Shown here: positions 13,001 to 24,844 of the stretch, in pieces
Position numbering within the stretch: position 1 is the first letter of the stretch
Layout of the letters: the number at the start of each line of letters is the position of its first letter
Source of the DNA: Embiotoca jacksoni
Taxonomy: Eukaryota; Chordata; Actinopteri; Embiotocidae
Length of the DNA stretch: 64,000 nucleotides
Assembly (NCBI GenBank): GCA_022577435.1
Contig: JAKOON010000021.1
Coordinates: 4,761,501-4,825,500, forward strand
Direction of reading: 5' to 3'
Notes under the pieces: generated by a model
What the model saw: the letters and a program-made list of their open reading frames with translations, nothing else
The model's database searches: none
What the model was told of the DNA's origin: nothing
Made by a program: the position numbers and the translations under genes

Positions 13001-16000
13001 CAAGACAGGTTTAAACTGTATCTTCTTTAAAAGGGTGTACATGTTGTTGTAATGTACAATGTTGCGTGTAAATGTGTGAGACAGTATTTCGAAGTGGAGC
13101 AGGAGGGCATCAAAACGGTTAAAGAAAGAACAACATTATTTTGAGTCCAGCAACAAAAGAATTTGGGTCAGTCGTCTTTCTCTCCTTTAAAAATCCCTCA
13201 ACTCGGCTGAGCGACAGATGCAAACACACTATGCTGACAACAATATTTACCGCCACGGGTAAATCGGCGATGGAGCCAGATGCTGGGAACTAAAGCTGTC
13301 CATGTACATGGTTATGTAAATGTAGTGTTATAATTGGGGAAGGATGTAGGTGCGGACATTTGCTGCTGAGGTGGGGTTTTTTTTGTAATGACAGAATTAG
13401 GCACATTATATAGAAAAAAGTAGAAAAAATGATTCGTTCTTTCACATGGAATATACGACAGGAAGGTAAAATGACAATATCATGGAGTTCACCTTAAATC
13501 ACCGTTCTTTGATTGGTGAGGAAAATGTTAATATGTCAAATAAGAGCTTTCTGGATTTACTACACATGACAATAACAAGAGATTTTTATGTCCAAATAAT
13601 TTTAGTTGGCAGGTTTGACCAATATTTTGAAGTATCTTAGTCTGTCTTAGTCAACAGGCAAACACAAAAAGGGGACACCGAGTAAAGTTTACAAGGTAAA
13701 CAATAAAAGAAGAGAAGTGTTGAATCACCTCCATTACTAATCGCAGAGATCCCACGATGGAAGTCTTCAAAGCTGATAACACCGAGGCCGCTGGGATCCA
13801 AAAACTTGGTCAGATCCTTCACCTGAAAGAGAGAGGGAAAAAAAAAAAACGAAAAAAAAAAACAAAACTTCAAAACTGATTTCACCATGGCAACAGCAGA
13901 AAATGTTCCTAGATTAAAACTGACTTGTTCTACCTAGATGCTTCGAGATGATGTAATAAATGATGTAAGGGGACATTTTTTTTGCTGAAGTGGGCAAACG
14001 ACTCAGCTGCAGTGTTTGCATACTACTTCAATGGAGCAGCATTCCACATAAAGAAAAACAGGCCAGGATTTCATTTGAACACATAAACAACATAAAACTG
14101 CTCAGTCTTAAGATATTTTCACTCACATGACAGTTTAACTGCAGAACTAGGTGAACGCCAAGGATGTTTTGATTACAAGAGCAGAACGTCACCAATAAAA
14201 CACACATGACCTCCTGAAGAAAATCAACTTCTGCAGACGTCAAGTGTTTTACTTTATTGGATTCAGGGCAATAGTGACTTTATAAAAGAACTTTAAAGTG
14301 AACAAAGGTCTTAAACTTGTTGCACATGGCCAGAAAAAAAAAGAATGAAATATTACTTAAAGCTTAACAGTTGCAGACAAAGACTTAAGATTCTTTAAGC
14401 AAAATTTTACTAAAACACAGCTGTGATTTTGTTTTGTAACACTTACACGATCGACTTTTGTGGACAAACTCTGCTGCACTGAAGTGTTAAATGATTCATG
14501 CAAGTGCACCTACATGCTGTATTTTCCGACAGTCTGTAACCTGGCAACTTGAGTGATTCTGTAACCACAGGACCTCAGGATACAGCATACAGAACAAAAC
14601 AAAGAGCCTTACAGGATCATTTTGTTTGGTTATAGTTATACATGTTTATAATGTATGTGAAATTATATCTAACCTTATCTGTACTGAAAGGGTTTATTGC
14701 TCTTAACTGGCTCCCAGAGACTTAACCTGGGAAGTAGACTTGATCCTGTAAAATGATCCGTGGTACCACACAATTAAAATCTATTCACACAAATGATAAA
14801 TTAAGTCAAATGTCAAGCATTACAAAATTACACTAAACAGCCATTACAGTACACTTACAGGCGTGTTTCACAGACAAAATTACTGGAGCTGGGAGGGAGC
14901 CTGAGAGAATGTTGCATGAGGTTTCTGTGGTTTCGCCTCACTTATTCCTTGAGAAAGTGAGCATACGATGTGAACACGGTCATTTTACAGACACTTTCGT
15001 TCTGTGTTTGGCTCCCCTCTTCCACGCTTTTTATATCGGTTACAAATAAAAACAAGTTGATCTGCTTAGCAACGCTGAGCTCGGACTCAAGGGGCTGAGA
15101 AAGCTGAAACTCCTAATAAACCGACTCCGACAACCCTGCTGCAGCTTGTGATCTGGGTTTTTGTGAATTAAACCCAGCTGCACTTAGAGAGAGAAGGGGA
15201 GGTACTGATCTCACTGAATGTTAAGTTCATCAAGGGTCGTCCAACTCTCATCTCTACAGCAGTAATTAGTAATTAGTTTTGCTGCATTTTCCAGGCCAAA
15301 AAAAAACAAACAAAAAAACTTTTTTGCACAAGCATTGAACTTATGCAAAGAAATCTGTGGTTGAGGTCAGCGGTAGGCGTTTGAATACTGCTCTTAGTTT
15401 CCCAGCTCATAATGGAGTGTCACAGTTCACAAAAAAATAACTTTTGTTCCATGCAGCTATTCAGAAACACCTCTGCAGGGTGAAGTGAGACCGCCACAGT
15501 GTGATTGTGGAAGGAACTTTGAGTGTCTGAGGCTCTGACAGCTTTTTTTTTTTTTTTTTTTTTAACACGTTTTAGTTTCATTTCTACAGTTAGAGACAGG
15601 GGCAGTATACTATAATAATTCACCACGGACCGAGCCACAGTAAATCTGCCACTGACAGCCAGAGCGACCGGAGCACTTTTAAACTACTACGCTGTGGAAG
15701 CTGTCCATGGCCTACATCCGAGTTGTTAAGTCTGTAGAGCAGTGCCAGGCCCCTCAGGTCTGGTGAGCAGATCCTGTTGGCTATTCCTAGGTCTAACCTA
15801 AAAATTACAGTTGAATGTGTTTCAGCATCACCCTGGAAAAGCCTCTGCACAGCTGTTAAATTGGCAAACTGTTCCAATATAAACAAATAACTCCAGATCT
15901 GCCATTTCTGTTTATGATTTACTTGAATGTTGTCGGTATCGCTCCGTCTTGTCATGGACTCATAGTTTATGTGCTTATTTTTGTTGAAACTATTTCTTTG

Positions 16001-19000
16001 TACTATATTTGATTTGCTGACTGCGTCCATTGTTTTCCTGCAAGGGGTTACAAAATGCCACACGATCAGAGTTTGTTTGCATGGAACAAACAAACAGTCG
16101 TTAAAATGCCTTCTTAAAACAATTAAATGAAGATTCTCTCTTGAAAGGCATTTGGTATAAAAACTATATTTGTTTGTCTTTGACTTTCTTAAATTCAGAG
16201 GCTGTTTTCATGTCACTTCGTGCCTATTTCAATTTTAAGCCTTTAGTTTTGTGAATGTAACTAACAGTATCATCATTGGCGCTGTATTTTGTGATAATAT
16301 GCATGGTTACACCTTACAAGAACAGCAGCCATGAGAGACATTAAAAACTGAACTTAACCACAACTCTGTCAGTTCCACTGCTTATTGGAGCAGCAAAGGC
16401 ACTGTGGTTTTTCTGTTTCCTCTATTTGTGTCTAATCAGTGCCGGGGCACGCCTGGCCGCCTCCACACAGACCACTGTTGTGCATGACCCCATGGAGAAG
16501 AATACCCTTTTGGTGAGAGTCTTTCCAGGAGGGGATTTCACAATAGCGCCGAAATAAAACTCCTAATAATCGAAAAACCCAGTGGGTTAGCATAAAGATG
16601 TTGTTTAAAAAAAAAAAAAAAAAAAAAAAGGCAAAAAAAAAAAAAGGCTGAATAATCTTTGCAAATAATACATTAACACAAAAGTGAACTCAAGAGAGGG
16701 GATGTTTCAGGACACGGGACATTCCATTGTGGATTAGAGAGGGCAGGACATAAAAGCAGCGGGTGAGGGGAGGGTGGCTGGCTAAAGTAGGGTTTGTAGT
16801 GTCGACTCACAAGAGAGACGCCACCACAATGCAGTGCAGTGTGGCTTTTGTGCCAAATCAGGGTCAAAACCAGAGAGTGAGTGTTGGTTAGAAAGATCTT
16901 TTCAACAGCTGAGTTCACAGATTCGATGCCTGCAAGACATTTCACCTTTGAGGGCACTTTTTTTTTTTTTTCTCCAACACTCATCAGAAGGTCTTACAGT
17001 ATAGAGGCTCCACTTGGAAAGCAGCAGGTCAGCATTGACTGCTCAGTGTCCCAAGAAATATCACTAAACTACAGTAAATAAGATGGTTTCATAACAACAC
17101 CTACAGTGGAGGCTACAAATCAGACCTAACTCGACTGTTCGCCTGAGAAACATCTCACCCAGAAAACTCAGCATTGGGAAATCAATATTATTAAACAGCA
17201 AGCTGTAGGATTTCATATGGCAACATCTGATTTAACTCATATTGATAAGTATGTGTCTTGTTTCTCCAAAAGAGCGATGTGTTCAACAGTTGACACCTAA
17301 GCAGTATTTTGCTCTCCATTGCATGATGCTCATATTCAAACCACACACACATTACAGTAGTGTGTTTGTGTGCGTGTGTACATGACCACTATCATATGGT
17401 GGAAAAAATTCTGGAGGAAGCATTTGCATGCTCAGCATACAAGCAGGAGCCGAACATTCATGCAAATGTCCCATGAATATCTTCCTGGCGTCTCTGATCG
17501 GTCACTGGGATATTTGCAAAGAGATTACAGGACAGTAGTACGCATGCAAGTCCTGCTCCTGGCCCCCAACTTAACTATTAAAACATAAACACAAATACCA
17601 AGTCTCACCAAAGGCCTAGCTTTGCAGAGACAATAAACAAAGTGAAAAATATGATGTGCATTTGGACCAAATGTTTATCACACTCAGACATGGATCAATC
17701 TAAAAAAAAATCCTTGTGTCATTATAAGCTTACCCCTAAACCCCCATAGGGCAATTTAACTTCCCATTTATTTACCCAGTGGTATTCATGGATGTTCTGA
17801 AGTATCAGTATAACTTCTTGCCCTGTGGTTTTCTCAACCACATGCTAAAATACTTTACCACCAAGACCCACAGTATAATTTCAACAATCGCTCAGGCGTG
17901 GAGGTTATTCAAACTGCTTTTATCTCCAGATGACTGAATGACAAGGCTTTGTCAGGGCAAAGCTTATTCAAATACATTCATATGTATTTATCTCTGATGC
18001 GAGAAGAATGACCCATTTGGTACCTGAACAAAGAAACAACCTGTAATGTAAGTGAGTTAGCCTTGTTAGATCAGACGTGACTTTTCCACTGATCCTTGTG
18101 TAGAGATAATGAATGCCAAATCCACTGTAAGGCTACATGCATTATATAACATTCCATAAATTCTGAAGATAAGTCCGTCTGCTTCCTGCTTATTTGTTGT
18201 AAATGAAAGAGTTGGAAAGGCAAGCATGCCTAAATTACAGTCTCTCCCTGGGATCAGGAACGGACAGAAATCGGAGAGGAGTTTTTAGGTGCATATTAGC
18301 CCGCGCAGCACTTGGAAACCAGATATCCGATAGCTAACACAAAGAAAAAAGCACAAGTAATCAATCTGCACAATCTGGTTAGAAGTCCAAGGAAAACCTT
18401 TCAGACGCAGAGATCCCAAACGAAATGGCTGGAACTGATTTGCAGGAGGAAAATTCCACCAGAAACCAAACAGTGCAGGGAAACGGACCACTCTTCAAAA
18501 TAAAATTAAGTCCCAGCGTCATATAAATGTATCATCTAGAAAAAGCAACATGTTGAACTGCTTTACATTGGACTAACATGACAAAAGTTTTACTTCTCTG
18601 CCCCTCAAAACAAGGTCAGGGGCAGTTGGTGGACAGCACCCAAACCATGAGGTCCCTCTGACTCAGGAAAATACATTTTACTCTTAATCCTTCACAATTC
18701 CCTGCCTGGGGAGCCGCAGATACCTATGGCTAGACACGGGACAGATCAGGGGCAATAGAGGCGCTTTGAACTGGGAGAGAAGGGATTAAAAAGTATTAGT
18801 GAGTGAGCATCCCACTATGTGTGTGTAGTACCAACAAGTACCCATGCTCACCCAAAAGCCCTGGTTCAAATTTACAGTCAGAAAAGGTTTAAATTAAAAA
18901 GATGAATATATTGGAAATTAATTATTTGCCTAAACTTGGTGAACAACACACGTTGCAGTGGGGTGCCCCACAATGCAAGAGAAAATCCTTACAGGCTTGT

Positions 19001-22000
19001 CTTTTTCATCAGGACATCAAGAGGCGTCCAAGACGGTGCATTGGATGTCATGAACTACAGCTTAAATGCATTTTCCGACTGATTAGAATCATTCAGATTC
19101 AATATTGTGGGTCAACTATTTAAATGGGATGTAGTCAAATACAGCCTGGTGTTTAAATGCACCAGCTCATTTAATCGTGTGAGAAAAGTTATGACTGCAT
19201 CGTGTTTGATCGCCTAATTCTTTCTCCAACTGCATTATACGAAGACCCGTCCCTCGTCTGTTTCTGATTGGCTCTCATCCCGATATTCTTACCCTAACCA
19301 TCCTATCAACCTAACAATGAAGGGAACGAACCAGAGCCAATAAGAGCCAGAGTAGTGTGGGTAGTTGTGGAACCAAACGGGAGGGGGGGGAAGAAAAATA
19401 AGATGGACATCTATCGTCTGTTCAGCACAGTATTGTCAACACCTTGATACAATTTTTCAATCAACTTGGGCCTGTTTATTCTGATTGACAGGTTTATATG
19501 GAGCATTTTTATTCTGATTGAGCATTTAATCCATCTTTAAGCGGAATATTAGGCTCGATAATGATGAACCACTACACAGGAAATAATCAATTGGTGAGCC
19601 ACACACCCATTAGCAGCCCTGACGCCCTACATTGTTCGATTGGGCTATTTTCATGCTGATTTCCTGCAGTCCGAACACAGCATTGGTCAAAAAATGTCAT
19701 AATAAAAAAATAATTTTGCTGTGTCATGCTCAAAAGATGGACGTTTAATAGGTGTCAAATTTTGGTGAAAAATAGGTAAGAGACAACAAACGGGTAAGAG
19801 TCACAGGCACCAAGCCATACCACAGGAGATAATCCCCGACCCATGGGATATGCAAATGCAGAGATGAGTGTTTATCATTTGACATGTGGAGGAGTTTCAA
19901 GACTGACAAAACTCATTACACACAATATGCCTGACAGATTTATCTGGATGACAACCCAAATCCCTGTATGTTGGAAGCTGGTAGTAAAACACACCAGCAC
20001 CCAAGCAGGAGTTATGTTACTGCTTCATGATGTGCCAGTGCAACTTCAACCTGATGCAATTCATTTGAATGATTAAACTCAGAATTGGTTTAGAAACGGC
20101 ATAAATTCTGTATATACCAAAAGTACTATTGTATCCAAATTTTAGACATTCACACAAAGACCCATCAGTAAGAATTACAATATTTGGCTGATTCACTGAC
20201 TCTACTTCTAAATGTAATGAGTTTCAAATGGATATGGATCCTAAAAAACTAATAGCAAAGACACATCAGTAGATCGATTTCACTTGATTGAATTAACTTG
20301 CTTTGTTCAGGAAGTCCTCTAAAGTACTGCAGAAAATCAATAATAAAAATAATTTATGCATGTGCATGGAGCTGTATTGTTTTACAAAGCACTTCACTCA
20401 ACATGCATTGCACAGAAGCTGACAGCTCAAGAAGGGGAAGTGCAAAGAAAAACAAGGCAACTCACCTGATCGGCCCCATAGGCAGCAGCAAACTCCATAA
20501 ACTCCTCAATGCGAACGAAGCCATCTCCATCTTGGTCTAAAGCATCGAAGACAGCTTTTAGCGGTGAGACATCTTCCTCCCTCGTGCTCACAGTTGACAC
20601 CATTGGCAGTGAGTCATCTACCACCATCTTAGAGAGGGAAATTGACTCCGCAGCTTGCTCACTAGTCCATCGGGCCTCAGGAGAAGAAGTGCTTAAGTCC
20701 TGAACTGAAAAATCCAAAGCGTCCACTTTGTGACAGTCTGAATCCTCGAGCCGGTTGGAGTCCGTCAGCCTCTCCTCTTCCCTCTGCTCAGCTGTTGGAC
20801 TGGGAACACTCCCCGTCTGCACACCCTCCCCTGGTTTCAAGTCCCAAGAGTCCTCATCATGGACCTCTTCAGCAGTCAAGCACCGATCCAAGGCCATTGC
20901 ATTATTCCTCTGATTTTTGGCTACAGAATAAGTTTTGTCCTCCATCAAATCCTCGGACACGTTTTCCGCAGTGTGACTCTCACTGGTGAACTCACCCTGG
21001 ATGAGTGCATCTTCAGCCAGAGGCAGAATCAATGGTGAAGGTTCGTCTGACAACCCCAGAGCAAGTGAGTCATTCTCACCTTGTTGCTCTGGCGTAAGAT
21101 TTCTAATTACAGCAGCTTCTGCATTTACCACCTCTGACTCCTCGGTTGATGCGTCTAATGGCACATCTGTGCAGAGAACAGCAGCAGGACTGGCAGCATA
21201 CAGGCTCAGACCGCTCTCAATATCTGGAAAGTCAAAATCCAACAAAGGCACGGATCCTTCCGAATACTCCAGTGGTGTGCTGATGTGGGTAGGCTGGAGG
21301 CAGCTCTCCGGTGAACCTTGCAGGGTAGAGCTACTGATTACAGGTAGATCAGTCACTCGATCAGGGAATAAACCTTTGTCTCCAGTTTCACGTGACAAAG
21401 TCTCCCTGCTCTGTGAGGGAGGGAGATCCGCCTGCTCCTCTCGTGACAGCTCCTCACCGAGACCCCGTGGCTTCGACTCACCTGAAGACTCAGGGATGAG
21501 ACACGCGTGTTCATCTGAGAGGAAGTCTACCAACAAAAATGGATCCCCTGCGTTGGTCTCAGAAATCTTCACAGGAGAAGATGGCACACTGAAGTTGATT
21601 AGCTCAGCCTGACTACTGACAACATCCGAGCCCTCAAAAGGGGAATCCTGTGTGAGAGTCAGCTCCTTGCAGGCGGAGCTCTTCCCAATCACATCAGCAA
21701 AGTTGGGAGAAAATAGCCATGACAAAGTGCAGTCACTGATTTCATCGAGTCCCTCAGTTTTCTCTGTGTAAGACAAGTCCCCTATACAAGTACTACTACA
21801 GAGGGAAGCTGGGGAAATAGTGGAGCGATCGCCCTCAAATTGCAAATCTCCGCAAGAAAAATTTGAGACATTTATGAGGTTGCCCAGCTCTACCGGCTTG
21901 TCCACGAAAACCTTTTCCTCATCACTTTGGGGGGATGTTTGATACCCGTTACTGTTGGTGAAATCCAAACCCGCCTGGCCACCCTTGTTTTGACCGAGCA

Positions 22001-22103
22001 CAACTCCATTGTCTGAATCCAGTGTTTGAAATCCGAGAGGAAATGGCTGTTCTGACTCCCACTGCGTGTGCCCCAAAGGGCCGGACAGAACAGTCGGTTC
22101 CAT
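393..22103 (-). CDS. rab11fip3: Rab11 family-interacting protein 3, 5' portion (nine coding exons, 3' end outside window)
   Basis: Class II Rab11-FIP, an adaptor that binds Rab11/Arf GTPases and steers recycling endosomes to the centrosome and cleavage furrow. Coding exons, 5' to 3': 22103-20466, 13822-13729, 10478-10402, 7645-7473, 4637-4437, 2271-2134, 1114-1079, 938-845, 637-393. All joins keep frame (2696 nt, about 898 residues). Seen in order: an acidic Ser-rich N-terminus, EF-hand 1 (loop about 523-534), a degenerate EF-hand 2 (about 555-566), a NEVTDSAYLGSESTYSE-type block, a VVTVIGGEEEHFEDFGE block, a CSQCHK segment, KRLSSKKVAR, then coiled coil beginning LLLERRVAELEKE. These blocks match FIP3 better than FIP4 as I remember them. 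The C-terminal Rab11-binding domain is missing only because the window ends. The start is fixed by a TAA directly before the ATG in the same frame, provided no splice join falls there. Confidence 0.95.
845..938 (-). CDS. rab11fip3: rab11fip3 coding exon 8: entry to the coiled coil
   Basis: 94 nt. It encodes RHLLQNSSMTLDTMSDLTRD and then ILELADNDITDK, leading into the coiled coil. Acceptor GTGCAG|, donor GACAAG|GTGACA, phase 0 exit. The DNDITDK ending parallels DNDITEK in FIP4 and EEDIADK in FIP3. Confidence 0.92.
1079..1114 (-). CDS. rab11fip3: rab11fip3 coding exon 7: 36-nt basic microexon
   Basis: Only 36 nt between CATCCAG| and GCAAG|GTAAGC. With the shared codons it encodes SAGKRLSSKKVAR, matching the KRLSSKKVAR stretch I recall in mammalian FIP3. 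Phase 2 on both sides, so it can be included or skipped without a frameshift. Confidence 0.87.
1115..2133 (-). other. rab11fip3: rab11fip3 intron between exons 6 and 7
   Basis: AT-rich intron. Nothing coding, no recognisable repeat. Confidence 0.7.
2134..2271 (-). CDS. rab11fip3: rab11fip3 coding exon 6: Cys-pair segment
   Basis: 138 nt, phase 2 on both sides. It encodes SAPASLPDCFQSFLREEALD followed by FFCSQCHKQISRLEDLSTRL and FLEMT. The CxxCH motif followed by a short amphipathic stretch resembles the YCSQCCKKINLLNDL segment of FIP4. Acceptor TTTCCAG|, donor ACTAG|GTAACA. Confidence 0.88.
2272..4436 (-). other. rab11fip3: rab11fip3 intron between exons 5 and 6
   Basis: Intron with a short interrupted TG tract at about 2967-2993 and A-rich runs near 3640-3680. 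No coding signal seen. Confidence 0.7.
4437..4637 (-). CDS. rab11fip3: rab11fip3 coding exon 5: VIGGEEEHFEDFGE block
   Basis: 201 nt, flanked by phase-2 introns (AG|G on entry, AG|T on exit). It encodes FSLNSELHNHSVVTVIGGEE, then an acidic stretch, and ends VNGSSLLSP. The VVTVIGGEEEHFEDFGE core matches FIP3. Its length is a multiple of three, so skipping would keep the frame. Confidence 0.92.
4638..7472 (-). other. rab11fip3: rab11fip3 intron between exons 4 and 5
   Basis: Intron; short open stretches show no similarity I recognise and no splice-supported exon. It contains an A-rich tract at about 6475-6500 and a G run near 7060. Confidence 0.65.
7473..7645 (-). CDS. rab11fip3: rab11fip3 coding exon 4: conserved NEVTDSAY block
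   Basis: 173 nt. It starts QNEVTDSAYLGSESTYSE and continues into an acidic region ending SEDGGN plus two bases of an Arg codon. The donor is AATAG|GTCGGT. A second GT four bases downstream would break the frame of exon 5, so the first is chosen. This block is the clearest FIP3 signature in the window. Confidence 0.94.
7646..10401 (-). other. rab11fip3: rab11fip3 intron between exons 3 and 4
   Basis: Intron containing the AC microsatellite at 10045-10094. Nothing else stands out. Confidence 0.65.
10045..10094. repeat. (AC)25 microsatellite
   Basis: Pure AC dinucleotide run in a rab11fip3 intron. Confidence 0.97.
10402..10478 (-). CDS. rab11fip3: rab11fip3 coding exon 3: linker
   Basis: 77 nt, acceptor CTGCAG| and donor GATGAG|GTGAGG. 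It encodes a linker beginning GPEPQLYNVNYSPGDG and ending PEEYDE, which aligns with the acidic DEFDDF-type stretch that precedes the NEVTDSAY block in FIP3. Phases agree with exons 2 and 4. Confidence 0.88.
10479..13728 (-). other. rab11fip3: rab11fip3 intron between exons 2 and 3
   Basis: Intron with a short GT tract near 10579-10596 and a CpG-containing patch with a TGACGTC element near 12790-12820. No exon detected. Confidence 0.65.
13729..13822 (-). CDS. rab11fip3: rab11fip3 coding exon 2: second, degenerate EF-hand
   Basis: 94 nt between CAG| and GGAG|GTGATT. It encodes VKDLTKFLDPSGLGVISFED and then FHRGISAISNG. The loop keeps Asp at 1 and Ser at 3 but has Leu at 5, so it probably binds calcium weakly or not at all. 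It splices in phase 0 from exon 1 and leaves one base for exon 3. Confidence 0.95.
15543..15563. repeat. Poly-T run
   Basis: 21 T in a row inside the large rab11fip3 intron. Confidence 0.95.
16607..16645. repeat. Poly-A run, once interrupted
   Basis: A runs of 23 and 13 separated by GGC, in the large rab11fip3 intron. Confidence 0.95.
20466..22103 (-). CDS. rab11fip3: rab11fip3 coding exon 1: long acidic N-terminus plus EF-hand 1
   Basis: A 546-codon exon from ATG to a CAG|GTGAG donor. Most of it is Ser/Glu/Asp-rich and probably disordered. It ends in a canonical EF-hand, FDALDQDGDGFVRIEEF, with Asp at loop positions 1, 3 and 5 and Glu at 12. The pre-EF-hand region is about twice as long as in the human protein as I recall it. 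A possible 3' acceptor upstream of the ATG (AG at 22130-22129) suggests the 5' UTR is split. Confidence 0.93.
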
Positions 22104-22309
22104 TTATACCGTCTGTCCACCCCTCCTTCTGCAAACTTGAGAAAGCTGGTGACCTCTTATCTCACTGCTGCGGTGAAGATCCAGCTCTTCAGGTTAGATC
22201 CCATGCTCCCAGGCGGCACTAAACATCGGCAATGAAATCTTGAAAGAAGTGTGCGGAGTTCCTCACAAACATCGCCTTCCTCTAAACATTTAAAAGCTGC
22301 TGACTTTGA

Positions 22310-22335
22310 TTTTTTTTTTTTTTTATTTTTTTTTT
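22310..22335. repeat. Poly-T run, once interrupted
   Basis: T runs of 15 and 10 separated by a single A, upstream of the rab11fip3 ATG. Confidence 0.93.
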
Positions 22336-23448
22336 TATGAATAGTAGTATAAAGCAATAGCTTAACTTCAGAGAAGATGGGTTGAATTAGAAACAACTTT
22401 TTAACTTTTTACCATCCATATCGCGACAGGGATGTTCCCTAAATGCAGAAATCATGTTAATTGTCTTCACCTGACTGAATATCACTGATTTATACGTGTG
22501 TCGACTCACTACGTCCAGTCCCGTGGTGGCAGGTCCACTCCCGGCTGTTGCTAAATGTTTCGGCTTCAGCACATCCGACGTCAACATGCTTCACGTCGAC
22601 CTGAAAGCTGCTAAAAAAAAAAAAATCACCCGGAACAGAACCGGCAGTCCAAAAAAAACAAACAAAACAAAAAAAACCCGACCGGCATCTCCGCCGACGA
22701 GCCCGGTTCAAGACGATGAATCAACTCGCGCGTGTTTTTGTCAACATTTGATCTTTTCTCAGCCGATCATCCAATCGTGTCCATCGGACAAGCTCCGCGA
22801 GAAAGCGATTCGTGGCCGGGCCGGGCCGGACTTCCCCCCCTTTCCAACCTGAATTAACCTCGGGCTGCAATTAGTGCCAAATCGCACATTGAACGCCAAC
22901 CCGTCTTTCCTTTAAAAGGGGGTTTATGCCAGAAACCCCCGTTAGCTCCTCCTTCGAGCATCCCGCTCCTCTCCTGCCATTGGTCAAGGCGGGCTGCTAA
23001 CTGGCTAGCTAGCCGAATTAGCCTATTAGCCCAGCTAAAACGCCAAAAAAAAAACAGTCCAGCTGCTTCGTCTCTCTGATGAAAACAAAAACAACAAAAA
23101 ACTAAAACGTACACGTCGACGTGTCGCCGGTTTAAGCGGACGCGTTACGGGAACGGTCGGCTCAGCCGTGGTCCGGTATTGTTGCTTCGCTTCGATGTCG
23201 TTTTTCCAGCTGCAAAATCCACCTGTGTCAGTCGGGAGGACAGGCCAGCCGAGACGGGACCAAAACCCTCCTTCCTCCCTCCTCAAATTCCTCTCTTGTT
23301 ATCGTCTCAAAAACAAAACACATCCGTCTCAGCGACCCGCGTCAAAAGCCGCAACGAAACGGGGCCGAGACGCTCCATCATGTGGAAGCCAGCGGACCGA
23401 TGTTGATCACAGACGCCGAGAGCTCTCGCATCAGCATCAGCAGTGTCC

Positions 23449-23490
23449 CAGCCTCCTCCTCCTCCTCCTCCTCCTCCTCCTCTCCAGCCG

Positions 23491-23521
<31 letters not shown>
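23449..23521. repeat. (TCC)n followed by (CA)n
   Basis: A CCT/TCC tract (23449-23482) and a CA tract (about 23493-23521) in the GC-rich upstream region of rab11fip3. Confidence 0.95.
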
Positions 23522-23600
23522 CGCTGACGTTTCACGCAAGCGTACAAAACATCCCGCAGTATCATTGGCTTTTATAGCAGCGATCAACCTGCGACTTTAG

Positions 23601-24750
23601 ATAAGATGTGTGTTTGTGCACGAAACACCTGTCGTGTGTTTAATAAGGTGAGCAGAAAGGTCAAAGTTCAGGGTCAGCTATAACAGGTGCCTTGCTCAGT
23701 GACACATCAGCAGGGCCCGAGAAGCCCATCACCATCTAAACAGCTCTTTATCAACAGTTGATAAAGCATGTGAACCAATATGGTATTGCCTTCGCAGCTC
23801 GTGATGAAAAATGTGTCATTTTGAGAGAACAGAAATTGTTCAGGGGATGAAATTGTTGTGTTTGGGCGCCCTCATGGGACTTACAGCGGTATTAACATAC
23901 TTCATGATTGCAGTTGCCGACTGTAGCTCATCACGTTAGTAATTAAATCCAGCGGTTGTCAAGTATTTGCAGAGCAAGTCATCTTCTTAGACCCCTCTTC
24001 ACCGATTATGGTTTTATTGTGGACACGAGCCGCAAAGCCAAAATCAATGAGCGATGTCTTCTAGTCTGTTCCACCTGTAGGGTTGTTAAAACGTGAACTT
24101 AGCCAGTCTTTTAAAAGAAAAAAAAAAGAAAACTGAGGAAAAATAAATAAATAAATAGTTATGCAATGTTGTTGTTTTTTTTATTTACTTTTTTCCTCAA
24201 TCAACCATGAAGACATGGATTTCAGACCCCCAGTTGGATACCAGTGATTAAATCTAACTTCCCATTAGCGGCACATATGTTGGTACATTACTGTAAGTGT
24301 AAACAGCAGTTACAAGTAATTATACAAGTTTCATTAATACATGAGACCAGAAAGCACATAATATGGGATGTGATAAACATGACTGTACATGAAATGCCTG
24401 ATGACAACAGTATGTACTGAAATGGGTGAAAGATATCTGAATAGTTTCATATTATTTGATCTATTACTAACATTGTAAATGCATATTATACAGTGAGCAT
24501 AGTAGGTTAGTGTTCAACTCCACCAGCTACCTGGCAATTCACTATTAAGGCACCAGTGGGTGAGATAAAACCCACATACTGTGCAATACAGAATCCCTTT
24601 ATGACAGATGGAAGCTAAATCGCTCTCGTTTTCGGCATTTACTTTTCACTTTTCTTTTCCGATGACCAATAACCTGAAAGAAAACGAGAGACAAGTGGAT
24701 TAATAGAGCTTTACTGAAATTAAACAATCTTTTTAGCTTAAAATCAGAGA

Positions 24751-24786
<36 letters not shown>

Positions 24787-24844
24787 GGTCACATGGATCT
24801 CCACCTCCTCCTACACACCTGGAGGAGGACAGGAGAGTCCTTGT
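23601..24844. other. Intergenic and decr2 3' UTR
   Basis: AT-rich DNA between the rab11fip3 promoter region and the decr2 stop codon. It includes the CA microsatellite at 24752-24784. A minus-strand AATAAA (TTTATT on the plus strand at 24180-24185) could end decr2, but other choices exist. Confidence 0.5.
24752..24784. repeat. (CA)n microsatellite
   Basis: Dinucleotide run about 60 nt past the decr2 stop codon, probably within its 3' UTR. Confidence 0.96.

Larger units (their letters stand above)
13823..20465 (-). other. rab11fip3: rab11fip3 intron between exons 1 and 2
   Basis: The largest intron of the gene in this window, about 6.6 kb. It contains homopolymer runs at 15543-15563 (T) and 16607-16645 (A). 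No coding exon is needed here, since exons 1 and 2 join in frame. I saw no recognisable transposon. Confidence 0.65.
22104..23600 (-). promoter_or_regulatory. rab11fip3: Probable 5' UTR and promoter region of rab11fip3
   Basis: Upstream of the rab11fip3 ATG the sequence becomes CpG-rich, especially 22.5-23.5 kb. It holds CCAAT-type boxes in minus orientation (near 22978 and 23564) and one in plus orientation (near 22768). A TCC tract and a CA tract sit at 23449-23521. A candidate splice acceptor at 22130-22129 implies an upstream non-coding exon, but its donor could not be fixed. No transcription start can be read directly. Confidence 0.5.

Noticed and set aside
20986..21612. A 208-codon plus-strand open frame
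   Set aside because: It lies wholly antisense to rab11fip3 exon 1 and is composed of Ser-rich reverse reading of that exon; no independent similarity.
22085..22110. TATAA-like word just before the rab11fip3 ATG as a TATA box
   Set aside because: It overlaps the start codon and would leave no 5' UTR; it is more useful as the in-frame TAA that fixes the start.
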